Shown: positions 43,533 to 54,097 of the stretch, in pieces
Layout: every line of letters starts with the position of its first letter
Numbering within the stretch: the stretch's first letter is position 1
Assembly (NCBI RefSeq): GCF_013368755.1
Contig: NC_049564.1
Coordinates: 2,736,001-2,800,000, forward strand
DNA length: 64,000 bases
Direction of reading: 5' to 3'
DNA from: Talaromyces rugulosus
Taxonomy: Eukaryota; Ascomycota; Eurotiomycetes; Eurotiales; Trichocomaceae
Notes under the pieces: model-generated
What the model was told of the DNA's origin: nothing
What the model saw: only the letters and a program-made list of their open reading frames with translations
The model's database searches: none
Position numbers and translations under genes: made by a program

Positions 43533-46276
43533 TTGAGAAATCAATTCAGTTCTACAAAAGGGGGAATTGAGAATTCCTGCTCAGGCAATACCTTTTTTTT
43601 TTTTTTTTTTTTGTATATCTACTTTATATACTGTAGGTAGCATTCTTTACACACCTCAGTTTATGCGACTCAAAATTGTCAGTGTACCAAATCAACAAAT
43701 AAACCCTACTTTTCATTCACGATACATGTTTAAATACTCTTGGACCCTGGTATTAGTTATACAGTATTTAAATAATACCTACACATCAATTGTTTTTTTT
43801 AAAAAAAAAAGGGTTTGGAGAATCAAGGACGAATGCGGAATGTGGCTGAATAGACTCACTCAAAAGGGAAAAATGTGGCTGACTCGGTGAAGAAAGTTTA
43901 TTTTTTAAAGTTTGATAGAGGAAATTCCTCATTTTACTTGGATGTATCACCAAACATAACCCCTTTTTTTGGTCTGTACATACAGAGTAATAAGGACTCA
44001 TGTTGCATGGAATGATGGTTACGCTAACCCGTTTCTTTAGGCTGCGCTGTTGAATCCCTGTTACGCTAAACACCTTGCATATCATTGTACTTTCATGTAT
44101 GGTTTTTTTTGTCTTGCAACGGTATGTACAATATGTAAGCCCTAGCAGTACACGTTTACCGCCACCCCCTGTGACCCCCTCTTTTAGTGGTATTGTATGT
44201 AATATTTATTGACCGTTTTTTGTTTTGTTTTGTTTTTCTTTTTTCGGTTTGCAGTGCAGTGCAGTCACACATGGCCGTAGTGCGGGGTATGCATGACGGG
44301 TAGAAAACTTGCTGGTTTGATCGTGGCATGGTGAGGGGTATTGGTAAGAAAATCATCTTTTTTTGTTGATTATTGAAGAATGTATTTACAGATCAAAGAT
44401 TTGTAAGGAACTTGATATGCCATGTTTAAAGCATCTACTCGCGAGAGACTATTCAACATTGAAATATCGATATATACCACATGTGTAGTTGACAGTGCGT
44501 CTCAAGAAAATTAATATGCATAAGATATGTCGATCATAAACTTGATCATAAAAATTTGGTCTCGCCTCCAGAAGCGATTGCTCTAAATTCGGCAGTTTTA
44601 TGCATGACACTGATATCGACTCGGGAAAATACATGTACCTTTCAATTACAGTCGAGTCCAAATATACAGAACAAGAAACTGACAACACAAGCAGGGTACA
44701 AGGCAAAAGCGGCACCAGGTTTGGATGTCTAAAAATGGAAATACAACCCCCTTGCCTAATAAGCCCTAAGGAAACAGTCAATAACATATCAACACCAGAC
44801 ATTAAAAGCTTGGCTTAGTAATACTTGGCCTCATTTTTTAGATCCATCACTCAGCATACATATTTAGTCAGACAACACACATACATAATTGGATATTTTC
44901 TTTTTTTAAAAAAAGAAACTGCACTCAAAAATTTGCCTCGCGGGGAGAACTAGGGTTCGTGATTTTCGGCTCCCCCGAAGAAATAAAAATAAATTTCGTA
45001 ATAACAATCCAGTTGCACAATTTAAAAAATAAACCATGTTGCCAAGATACTCTTTTACTATATTCGACATCCCTGTACGGCTCGTTTTTGTGGTGGCCAT
45101 GCGGACATGCATGGGCAAGCAGGGATTGTTATATTACATGTAGTTACTCCGTGGATATTATTATTGATCGGAGAGAATGCCGATAGATGGAAGCTCATAT
45201 TAAGAAGTTATGCAGGCTGAAAAAAGGTAAATACGTAAAAATGATAGGTAGGTTGATATTAATTATTAGTTTGGTACGACATCAGCCAGCCAAGACGTTT
45301 ATACAAGTGCATGATTAGGCATCGATATTCTGATATTAATTGATGAGTGGCGGAAATCGTAAAATAATGGCCATTAGGTCAAAGACTCAAACGCCATGTT
45401 CAAATGATCAGCACAGAAAGATAAGCCACGTTTGCATCTAGCCCGGATCCAGGCTGCATATACAAGCCCTGCAGCTATGTATCGTCAAGACATAGCTCGC
45501 TGGTTCTAAATTGGGAAACAGGCCATGCTGACGCAAGCGGGTGGCCAAGCCAGCTGGGCACTGGGCTCCCCTGTCTGTGCTGTTCAGCAGATCATTGCAT
45601 AAATACGCATGTATATCGGTTTTATTTCATACGTACTGTATGAACATGGGTTTGGTATTGGAACATGAATATACGACAGATGTTCACTTATTTTTAATAC
45701 TGAAATTATATCATTTGCCAAAACATTGCTAGATTTGTATATATTATTTAATGAATTCCATGCTGTATTCGCATATAAATCTACTGGTTGATATTTCATT
45801 GATGCTAATATTCCATTATGTTGGCAACTAAACATTGGACATGCAAGGTCAACTAGCCCTTAAGATGAATCGAACACCTATACAAATATTAACAATATTC
45901 TGCTCTACCATTGAGCTATAAGTACCATAGCATCAATGATCAACTCACATTACATGCACATGTATAAATGATGGAAATAAAATACAATGTATAATCCTAG
46001 TATATATTTCTATACATGGTAAAGATCCAGCATGAAAAATACAATGAGCAAAACGTTAATCTCGCATGTTGCCAAGCACAAGCATGAACTACATCACCCT
46101 CAAGTTCCGGGTTTAAACCTGTACTGGTTTTAAATTCGGACTGGTCTAGTTCGGCGGAGATTGGTAATAGCGCCACTGGTCGATATTGTTGATGCCTAGT
46201 CAGAGACACCACACACTTCACACAGCCTTCTTTTCGGTATTCTCGAGGTAGCCAACCCTCATGTAGGAAAGGACAA
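43533..46276. other. 2.7-kb AT-rich gene-poor region
   Basis: 3' flank of the GH106-like gene, then AT-rich DNA up to the 3' end of orc4. It includes a 20-base poly(T) at 43593-43612, several TTTTTAAAAA-type snapbacks (for example 43793-43810 and 44901-44916), and a degenerate mitochondrial-type tRNA-Asn at 45855-45925. No protein gene was recognised. Confidence 0.55.
45855..45925 (-). pseudogene. Mitochondrial-type tRNA-Asn (GTT), degenerate; likely NUMT
   Basis: The minus strand folds as a tRNA. The parts are an acceptor GTACTTA paired with TAAGGGC, then TA, the D arm GCTC-AATGGTA-GAGC, the anticodon stem GAATA/TATTT with loop TTGTTAA (anticodon GTT), a 4-base variable loop, and the T arm AGGTG-TTCGATT-CATCT. 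The 7-base TTCGATT loop, very AT-rich anticodon stem and overall sequence are of fungal mitochondrial style and differ from the GC-rich nuclear tRNA-Asn. The acceptor has two faults, A-G and T-G, while the 3' strand would pair perfectly with GCCCTTA. This suggests two substitutions after transfer into the nucleus. It is probably not functional. Confidence 0.75.
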
Positions 46277-48475
46277 TCAGGCTCGCCACCATCTTCCCAG
46301 CGATCCTCCACCGCCAACCATATCGGTCACTTCCTCGAAGCTGACCTCTACCCGGAACATCTTCCCATCGGTCGTACCGTTGCCCGATCCTAGAGGCACG
46401 ACGACCCCCCAGCCAACCAGTTTCTCCCAGGCTTCTCGCGAGACATCGCGACCCCATACCCGGCCGCCGGTCACCGCAGCTCCCTGTGCTGCCGCGTTGG
46501 CCTTTGCTGACGTCAACAGACGGACGTATTCTGCGTAGGCAGCTGGGAACGACAGGGCAAGTGGAGCCACGTCTTGTGGGTTGCCCATGTCCACCCCAGG
46601 ATCGTGGAGAGCAGTCAAGCGGGTGGCGGCTAGCAGTAGAGAGAGCGGCAAGGATGTCGAGCTGGCCGATCCTGTCATAGATAGCGCAAATGGGAGAGGA
46701 GCCGGGTCGGGGCAGGCCAAATTGTGTGATACAAAGCTTTGCGGAGTTGGTACTTCAAGCGATGTCGACTCTCCGTCAAGCACTCCAAAAGCGCTTTGAT
46801 GTAGATTTGATATCGGTAGTAAAGCGCTGGAGAAGAAGTCTTTAACAGACTTGGTTTGGTTGTAGATTCGGAGTAAATGCCCTTCGAATTCTTTATCGGC
46901 CCATAATCCCTATATAACCAATTAGCAAGGATTCGAAAAATGTAGAAATGTTGAGCCTACCTTTAAGAAAATTCTCCAGCTGTCGATGAGCTGCGAGCGA
47001 GGACCTGGTTTTAGTTGCCAGAGCTCACTATCCTGAATCTCCTCATCTGCAACATCCAATGCAGAAAGACAGGCTTCCGAGAAGCCCTCAAAAGTCCTTG
47101 CCGACGGCAAAAACACATAGCGATGGCTAAATCGACTTTTCACTCGCTTCTCCAAAGCTTCCGTGACATCGACCTTTGTTGTTAATCCGAGCACAGCGAG
47201 CGGGGCTTTCCGAGCCTGCGCAATGTCGAAAAGATTATATAAAAGAGTTTGACGAGGATGTGTCGCAAAGAGATCAAATTCTTCGAGAACAATCACAACT
47301 GACTTGGCAGTGGGGATACCAGTCATGTCGGAGCCGTCAAAGAGCTCCTCTGGATGTGACAGTAAGGCGAGCAGCGTTGCCATTGTATCGGCATAGCTGT
47401 TGACTTTTGAAGCTTCGTCTTCTGTATGCGTCTCTCGACCTAGTTGCCTCCATATTTCCCGAAGAGCGAGGCGGTCATCGGTATGGAGGAATCCATTGAG
47501 GCGAACAACATGAAAGTCATCCTTGTGGTCCTTTGCCAAGGTTGAAATAATCGACTCAACCATTGCCGTCTTGCCGCTGCCCCGAGAGCCCATGAGAAGC
47601 ATCGAGTTTCCTTCTCCAGCAGTAACAGTTTGCTCAACTAGCTGATATACTTTTTCATATTCGGCGTCCAGGCCTTTCAACGGCACCAGTCTCCTCCCAG
47701 TTAGCTTCTCAAGGACAAGATTGCTCAATATGCCAACTTCTTCACGAAGATGAGGGTCGCATGTTTTGCAAAATGTTTCTGCATAGTCTGGGAGAGGAGT
47801 AATTTGTGGTTGTTCCTCATGCACGTCGACATCCTGTATCAAGTCTTGCTGCAGCTGTGCCGTCACTGGATCATAACTATCGTCCATGCCTCCATTCACC
47901 ACAAGAGGCGAATCAGTAACATCTTTGGCTGCATCTGCTGTAGGCTCCGATTCTTCACTATACTTCTTCCTCGTAGTTCTTGCTGATCTCCTTCGTGAAA
48001 CGGAAGCCTTGGGCTCTGGCGATCCATCATCATCATCCGTCATATTCATATCATCCGGGGAATCCTCTTTCCGCACACTGCGCGCACCCCTTGTGGACCG
48101 TGGTGTCTTGGAAGGAGTTTCAGCTGCTGCTGTCCTTCTGGGCCTGCGGGTTTTCTCAAGAGCCACTGCATCCTCTTCATATCTCTGTGGCGCTTTTCGC
48201 TGCCTGCCACTTGCTCGAACGCTCCTTGACGGGGTCTCGGTGTCTTCTTCTTGTTTAGCTGCGCCGTTGACTGTGGATCGTCGTCGTCGAGAGGATTTCG
48301 AAGGGGTGGCAGCAAGCGCCTCGTCGGCTTCAGGGCCGTCAATGTCCATTGCCATGAGATCGTCGTGCTCGTCTGGAGGGGGGGTCGCCGGGATTTCATC
48401 GGATTCTATGGTGTGTCCATTGGTTTCTGGGGTTTCAGAGACCCTCCTCCTTTTGGACGCTCGCGACTCGACCAT
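46277..48475 (-). CDS. orc4: Origin recognition complex subunit 4
   Basis: Two exons, 48475-46961 and 46909-46277, give 715 residues. ORC4 is an AAA+ ATPase subunit of the complex that marks replication origins and loads MCM helicase in the nucleus. The first about 200 residues are basic and acidic low-complexity, with AT-hook-like RRRRSTVNG and RQRKAPQRY. The AAA+ domain carries Walker A in LLMGSRGSGKTAMVES (about residue 295) and Walker B in SVVIVLEEFDLFATHPRQT (about residue 395). These are followed by VLGLTTKVDVTEALEKRVKS with the arginine-finger-type region. The C-terminal winged-helix part, FRVEVSFEEVTDMVGGGGSL, ends GRWWRA. The intron joins FLK|GLWADKEFEGHLL in frame. The start ATG is followed by a basic, NLS-like SKRRRVS. 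The long N-terminal extension is usual in filamentous fungi. Confidence 0.94.
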
Positions 48476-49401
48476 TTCAATTCACTGGTTGTGTAGCTTC
48501 TCGATAGATGATTCTTGAACACGGTATTTTTTGGACGGGACGACGATGTTTGAAGGACAAATCGTTGTAAGTCTACGTCTGCCAGGCGTAAAAGTCAACA
48601 AAGGACCAACCTCAAGATTTCAAGGTCCCGAGATCGCAATGGCAGCAACGTCAAGCTGAGAAAGCAATTGAAATAAAAAAAGAAACCTTCCCACACAGCT
48701 GGAGCACGGATAAAAGCAATGATTAGTGCTGGCGCAAAGCCGCAAGGTTGTTATTGTAGTCTGGATGATGATGATTGAGGGAAGCGTGCCTGGGCCGAGC
48801 TATCGAAACGGGAATACCAGACCCACTGCCCCACAACCTGTACTCTTCTTGAGTATAGGGCGTATGAAGTTGATATTCACTTCAAATTATCACTAGTATC
48901 TATGGGCTGAGCATCCATTAGTTAAATAGTTTCTTTCGCTAATATTTTGTGTTCAAGCGACCTTTTTCTCTAATCATTGTGGTGCTAAAACCCAAGGATA
49001 GAGCCAGTATATTCCAATTGAAGCTCACTTCCAGCCATTAGAGAAAAACCAAATATCGCAATAGCTACAAATCATCTAAAAGTTACTATTCCCTCTGTTT
49101 TCTTCATCTGTTATCAGTTTAAAATGGTAAATTAAGCAAACCTGATAAGATCTCGCCCACGGGCGAGAGCATCACACGGGCCGAGGCACCATCTCGGCCC
49201 CGGCCGAAACATTCGCGAACAATCATGAACGCTGATACGAGCTGATCAACCCCATAATAATGCGCTCTACACGTTTCAACTCTCCATCTTTTATGATTTT
49301 TTGTCCAGAACTACACGTCAGCTAAAATACGACGCCATTCATTCGTTTTTTTAAACAAGAAACTATCGTTCTGCCTGCCTGCGCAATAGGTCAAAAACAC
49401 C
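48476..49401. promoter_or_regulatory. Divergent intergenic region between orc4 and thioesterase genes
   Basis: About 925 bases that hold both promoters. The orc4-proximal 400 bases are GC-normal and the centre is AT-rich. A short inverted word pair CTCGCCC-ACGGGCGAG is at 49151-49166. No RNA gene or other gene was seen. Confidence 0.5.
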
Positions 49402-49967
49402 ATGGCCAACGACAAGAAATACGACGAGTTCGAGACGGGGCTTTTAGAGATATATGAGCACATTAGAAGCAAAGCGCCTAGTGAGGGGAATCCGGTGAGC
49501 ATGTCCCTCTATTTATCGTACTTTTTTGATTCTAATGGATAGTTTCGCAGGGCTGCTGGGATCTCGACCACTACAAGGCCAACGTCCACCTCGAATCCGC
49601 AACCAAGGGCCCCCCCGGCAGAGCCGTATATCGCCTCACCGTGACACCGGAAATGCAAAATACTCTGGGCAGTCTGCACGGCGGGTGCGCTGCTACCATC
49701 ATTGATAACCTGACGTCTACCATTCTCATGGCCGTGTCGCGGCCGGGCATGTTCCAGTACGGTGGCGTCAGTCGGAACTTGAATGTCACGTATCTGCGAC
49801 CACTGCCTTTGAATACAGAGCTGCGGCTTATTTGTGAGGTGGTGCAGATGGGGCGGAGATTGGCATTGATCAAGGCGGAAATGCGACGGGTTGATGATGA
49901 CTCGCTTTGCGTCGTGGGCGATCATCAGAAAGCGAATATGGACCCGGAGGCGAACCAGAAACTATAA
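49402..49967 (+). CDS. Hotdog-fold acyl-CoA thioesterase (PaaI/ACOT13-like)
   Basis: Two exons, 49402-49494 and 49551-49967, give 169 residues. The hotdog core contains the signature NTLGSLHGGCAATIIDNLTS, whose HGG and downstream Asp define the PaaI/ACOT13 thioesterase group. SRNLNVTYLRPLPLNTELRL and LALIKAEMRR follow. These proteins hydrolyse acyl-CoA thioesters; in human cells the relative acts with mitochondria. The N-terminal 35 residues, MANDKKYDEFETGLLEIYEH, are helical and charged rather than a clear targeting peptide. The start lies in a strong CACCATGG context. The substrate is not predictable from sequence. Confidence 0.88.
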
Positions 49968-50280
49968 AATATCCTGTTGTTTATATATATTTCTGAACGG
50001 CTCTACTGCACATGTGATCGATTATGGTTTGGTTACATTGGAGCAAGCTGTTATTCAGCGAATGGTGTATTAATTCTAGAGGAAGGCTTATCAACAGATA
50101 GGAGTATAGAGATAGACAGAATTCATGAAACTAAGGAATCTTTCGGTCACAGGCTGATTCGAAGCCATTAGATTTCTCAAAAAAAAAAGAGAGGGCATTT
50201 AGCAGTTAATCAAACAATGCTTGCAATTCTTTTTTTTTTGAGCATGATATTGCATTTAGCCAACAAGATAAACAAAGCTC
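49968..50280. other. Convergent 3' flanks of thioesterase and GDI genes
   Basis: About 310 AT-rich bases with A10 and T10 runs near 50178 and 50230, consistent with poly(A) regions. No gene was seen. Confidence 0.6.
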
Positions 50281-52092
50281 TTATTCTTCGTTAACAAGGT
50301 TCTGGCCTTCGCGAAGGCCTTCAACAACAAGCTCATGGCCCTCGGCACGCTGGTAAATATCACGAACATCATCTAGTGTATGTTAGCAAAGGGAGTCTTG
50401 TCCAAACATCAAAGAAAACTAACCGGTAGTAGTCTCAAAGTGTGAAGTGGCATCGTAGCTCTTGGAGATGAACACGTTGTCGTTCTTGCCGTCTTCGAGA
50501 GGCTCGTACAAAGGAATAGGAGGGCCCATAAATGTCTCTTCAATCTTTCCAAGTCTCTGGAAACCAGGTTCCAACTCGACGTGGTGATTAGCTTCAGTCT
50601 CGGCAACGGTAGAGATAATGGCGACATAGTAGCCCTTGGGGCAGACGTTGTGAGCAGAAGAGACCACGGCAATATAAATGTCTGCAAAATTGATTGTTAG
50701 AATCTACTATCACGCATAGATATACAAAAATACATACCGTGCTTGCGTCCAACTTGCGATTGAGGGATGATCAGCTGTAGAGAGTCGCTGCTGTCGGTCT
50801 TGTCGACGGGGTGTTTCAGGATGCAAATCGCGCGAATCACATATCCGGTAATCTTGGACTTTCCAGTAAAGTATGAAGGATCGGCGATGATCTTGGTTGT
50901 CTTTGTTTCGAATTTCATACCCTCGCCAGCTTCGTCACGCTCCTTCATGGTCGCTTTGATGCCAGACACCTTGCCATTGCTGTCATACAGGACTTCGTCG
51001 ACATCCGTGTTAAGCATATAAGTACCACCGTAGATAGCCGAGAGACGGGCAAATCCCTGGGGCAGTTCACCGAGTCCATATAGCGGGTAGATGTAAGGGG
51101 ATTTTCCATATCGCGCCATCGAGTTGACATATAAACGAATACGGTTAACCGACTCCTTCACTCCTCCAGAAACCAAGATATAGTCGTCTGACTGGTACAG
51201 TGCCATCGAATGACCAATAAAGTCGCGGGTGGTGGCCTCTAGGCCGAACTTGTCGTAAACATCCTTCATAGTAGTAGTGGCTAGGTTGAGTCCTGGGCCG
51301 GCCGATTAGCCTCAAGTTTCAAGTCTCTGCGAGTTTTAAGCCTTACCTTGGTGAGTGCTAGGGTCGTCATCCTTGAATTCTCCAACCCACTCCAAAAACT
51401 TCTTTGCGCGCCTCTTCTCGAAAAGCCCCATCAGGGACGAACGCAATGCCTCGCCAGAGTCCGATGGAACCTTGGCGACAGTGGCCTTGGGGCCCTCGCC
51501 CTGTTGCACATAGCTTCCAGCAATCTGCTTGAATTCCAGGTATCTCGTCACATCAGTGGACACCAAGATGTTGGTCAACTCTCCGTTCGACATGAGCAGC
51601 TTGGGGATCAAGTCGACGTTCCAGTCGTTGACTCGGCCGTATTTCTTCCATGGCTCCTCGCCCGGGCGCACGTTTCCGTATTTTTTGAAAAGCTGCGTTC
51701 AAAAGTCAGTGGCGATAACTATTAAAAAAAGAGGGTGCGTATTTACTGTTTCAATGTTAACAGATGCCGCTTCTCTGTGTTGTGAGGGTCATTCGTTAGC
51801 ACACTCCATGAGGGGTTGGTTGGCTGGCATATAGAGCTTACCCGCCGTAGTGATCATTGCGATCAATATGAAGCACCTTCTTGCCCTTCACACTCAGGAC
51901 ACTTTGGAATCGTTAGTAAATCTTCCAGTTCAACTTGCAAACCAGAACGACATGCTTACCCAGAAAGCACACACTCGGTCAGGCCTAGACGAAGGTTGTT
52001 AGCTTGGGACAATGATGGGCTGCGGGGTAGATGAGATCAACCATACCGGTGCCCAGCACAACGACATCATACTCCGGCGCAATCTCATCCAT
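50281..52092 (-). CDS. gdi1: Rab GDP-dissociation inhibitor
   Basis: Eight exons, 52092-52047, 51984-51960, 51901-51842, 51774-51747, 51692-51347, 51292-50738, 50681-50424 and 50372-50281, give 469 residues, the usual GDI length. GDI extracts GDP-bound, prenylated Rab GTPases from membranes and recycles them for vesicle traffic. The N-terminus MDEIAPEYDVVVLGTGLTEC carries the GDI/REP sequence-conserved region 1. LHIDRNDHYGGEAASVNIE and the Rab-binding platform WNVDLIPKLLMSNGELTNIL follow. Later come YIYPLYGLGELPQGFARLSA with YGGTYMLN, and CPKGYYVAIIST. Two exons are micro-exons of 25 and 28 nt, both needed to keep the conserved GTGLTECVLSGVLS and GGEAASVNIET. All seven junctions have GT-AG borders and keep frame. 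Confidence 0.96.
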
Positions 52093-52529
52093 GGCGTATC
52101 GAGTCGGAGGCAGTAGTATTAATCAAGTAGAGACAAGGCAGTAGACGCTGGTGTAGAGTCGAAATCCTTCAAAGGCGATCGATGAAAGGGGAAGTCGAGG
52201 ACTGGTGGATGCTAACTGACTGACTAGTTAACCTAGCACTCTCAACCCGGTTGCGATCCCCGCGGCGGAGCCCAAACGGCGGTGTCACCCGCGCCCCCTA
52301 AGCCCCTGATAGTCTGTTTGTTGTGATCTGCCTAGGACGTACGATATTAATATTTGATACAGAGTTATTATTTATGCGATTGAACAGGATAAGAACAAAT
52401 AATATAGTTTACAGGAGTAGCTACAATGCAACTTACGACAAAATAAGCTTGTTGCTTCACTCCAAAAAAAATAAAAAACACGGAAACTTGTAGTAGTACC
52501 AGAATACAATGCTAGAAAGAGTCTCCATC
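52093..52529. other. Intergenic: GDI promoter and uL29m 3' flank
   Basis: About 440 bases. The gdi1-proximal part is GC-rich around 52240-52310, the rest AT-rich. No gene was seen. Confidence 0.55.
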
Positions 52530-53402
52530 CTACTTCTCCGACGTTTTCGCCTTCTTCGCCTTCTTCGACTTTGGTTTTCGCCTCAGAAGACTGCTTGTCG
52601 GTACTTCTGGATCGGTATGGTTTAAAATGGTGTCCGTATGGGTTTCAAGCAGTTCTCGCGCATCCTCCCAAGCATACCATCTTTCACGAAGAACGTGCTT
52701 GATCGATTTCTGTGTAGTCACAATCTGTGCAAATATCCGATAGAAGTTAGTAAACTGTATGTGTTGAACGAGAAGAAATAGGAAAAGGAAAACTAACCGC
52801 GCGGGCGCGCTCAACGGACTCTGCTTCTCCGTAACCAGCCTTGAGTCTGTCTCTCTCCAAATCCGAAGTTGCCAGTCTGTTGCGCTCCTTGGCGCAAACC
52901 CACCATAGGCAATGGAGATCATCCCATGACTTTCCACGAAGTTCTTGGATCGACCAAGGACGTCCTGCTTGAACATGAGTCTCTTGATACAGACCTACAA
53001 TTAGTGAAGGGAGGAAAAAAAAAACATACCGTGCGTAGAATCGTATTCTGGCGTGCTCAAGGGGTGTCTATTCGGAGGGAAAAAGGCCCATAGCCCATGA
53101 TTCGGATCCGATTTGCGCGCAGGAAGCTCGGATGCAGGGACTGGGGTCGGCAATGGATATTTTGCGGCACTCAATTTATGCTTGGGGCCTGTCATGTGAA
53201 TTGCTGAGACACCACGGCCTTTACTCTTGTCAGGACCACGGCGGGCTGCGTTGCTTGCTGTGGAAGAGAAGGGCGCGTGCTGTGTTGTTGCCGAGCTGAT
53301 GACATTGGTGTGCCATGCAGGAGCAAGGTAGGGCGGCGGTAATCCTGCAAGTAAAGACGGTTTCGACTGGTTGGCCAGTCGGCCTATGAATTGTCGATTC
53401 AT
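52530..53402 (-). CDS. Mitochondrial large-subunit ribosomal protein uL29m (MRPL4)
   Basis: Three exons, 53402-53030, 52994-52798 and 52724-52530, give 254 residues. The protein belongs to the 54S mitochondrial ribosome. The N-terminal about 60 residues are basic and Ser/Ala-rich, [18 protein letters not shown], consistent with a mitochondrial targeting sequence. The uL29 core has [37 protein letters not shown] and, after the second intron, [21 protein letters not shown] fungal-specific Lys-rich tail, [17 protein letters not shown], ends the protein. The upstream frame stays open, but the first ATG is MNRQF. The frame is continuous across both introns. Confidence 0.9.
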
Positions 53403-54097
53403 TGTGAACAAATTGGCCAACCTGGCAGTTGGGTGTCCAATGCCAGTTGAGTTGACCGTGATGAACGTCTGGCCTGACACTCGCGGGAAAAGTTCCAAAG
53501 TCCGCTACCTGGCGGCGGCGGCAAAGTCACGTGACTGGCCTAGAAGTTACTAAGTTAGTGTCGCGCCTCAAGGGACGTTCGCAGCCTCATGTTTATCATT
53601 TGAAAAGTGTGCTAGGAAGCAGACTGTACATACTACGTATTCCTTGTATTATATATACACCTATCTGCATATGTAGATTAATCCCAGCCTTTCATCTAAA
53701 ACCAGTCTGGCAGCGGTCACCGCGCGATGCAAGCCCAATCAAAGTGGCTAACCTGTAATCAACTATTCAGAAATATTCACTCTGCTCATTCAACGTAAAA
53801 CTAAACATATATAGCATGGCAATCCAAAAGCCCATCAAGTGCTCACATTCCACCGAGAAGCGAGCAAAATGGCCTTGTGGCCCGTGCACAGATCGAAGCG
53901 CGCGGCTATCATCTCTCCGCCCGTGATCAGTCGGCCCCAGTCTCAAGAGCACTGCTTCATCTGCAGATTTGCATGCTTGTTCTACGAAAACACATCAGCA
54001 GTGCTAGCACCTCGGTCGACAGCAAGACACACCTCTTCCCTCGATTTATACACCCCTCCAGCCACGATCTCCGAAGAATTTTGAAGTCAATCTCACC
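53403..54097. promoter_or_regulatory. Divergent intergenic region between uL29m and not2
   Basis: About 700 bases between divergent start codons, so it holds both promoters and leaders. No other gene was recognised. A TGCTGCCACC-type motif was not seen, and no TATA box is obvious. Confidence 0.5.

Noticed and set aside
46218..46457. 80-codon frame overlapping the 3' end of orc4
   Set aside because: It is a frame shadow; the orc4 C-terminus ending GRWWRA is the expected one.
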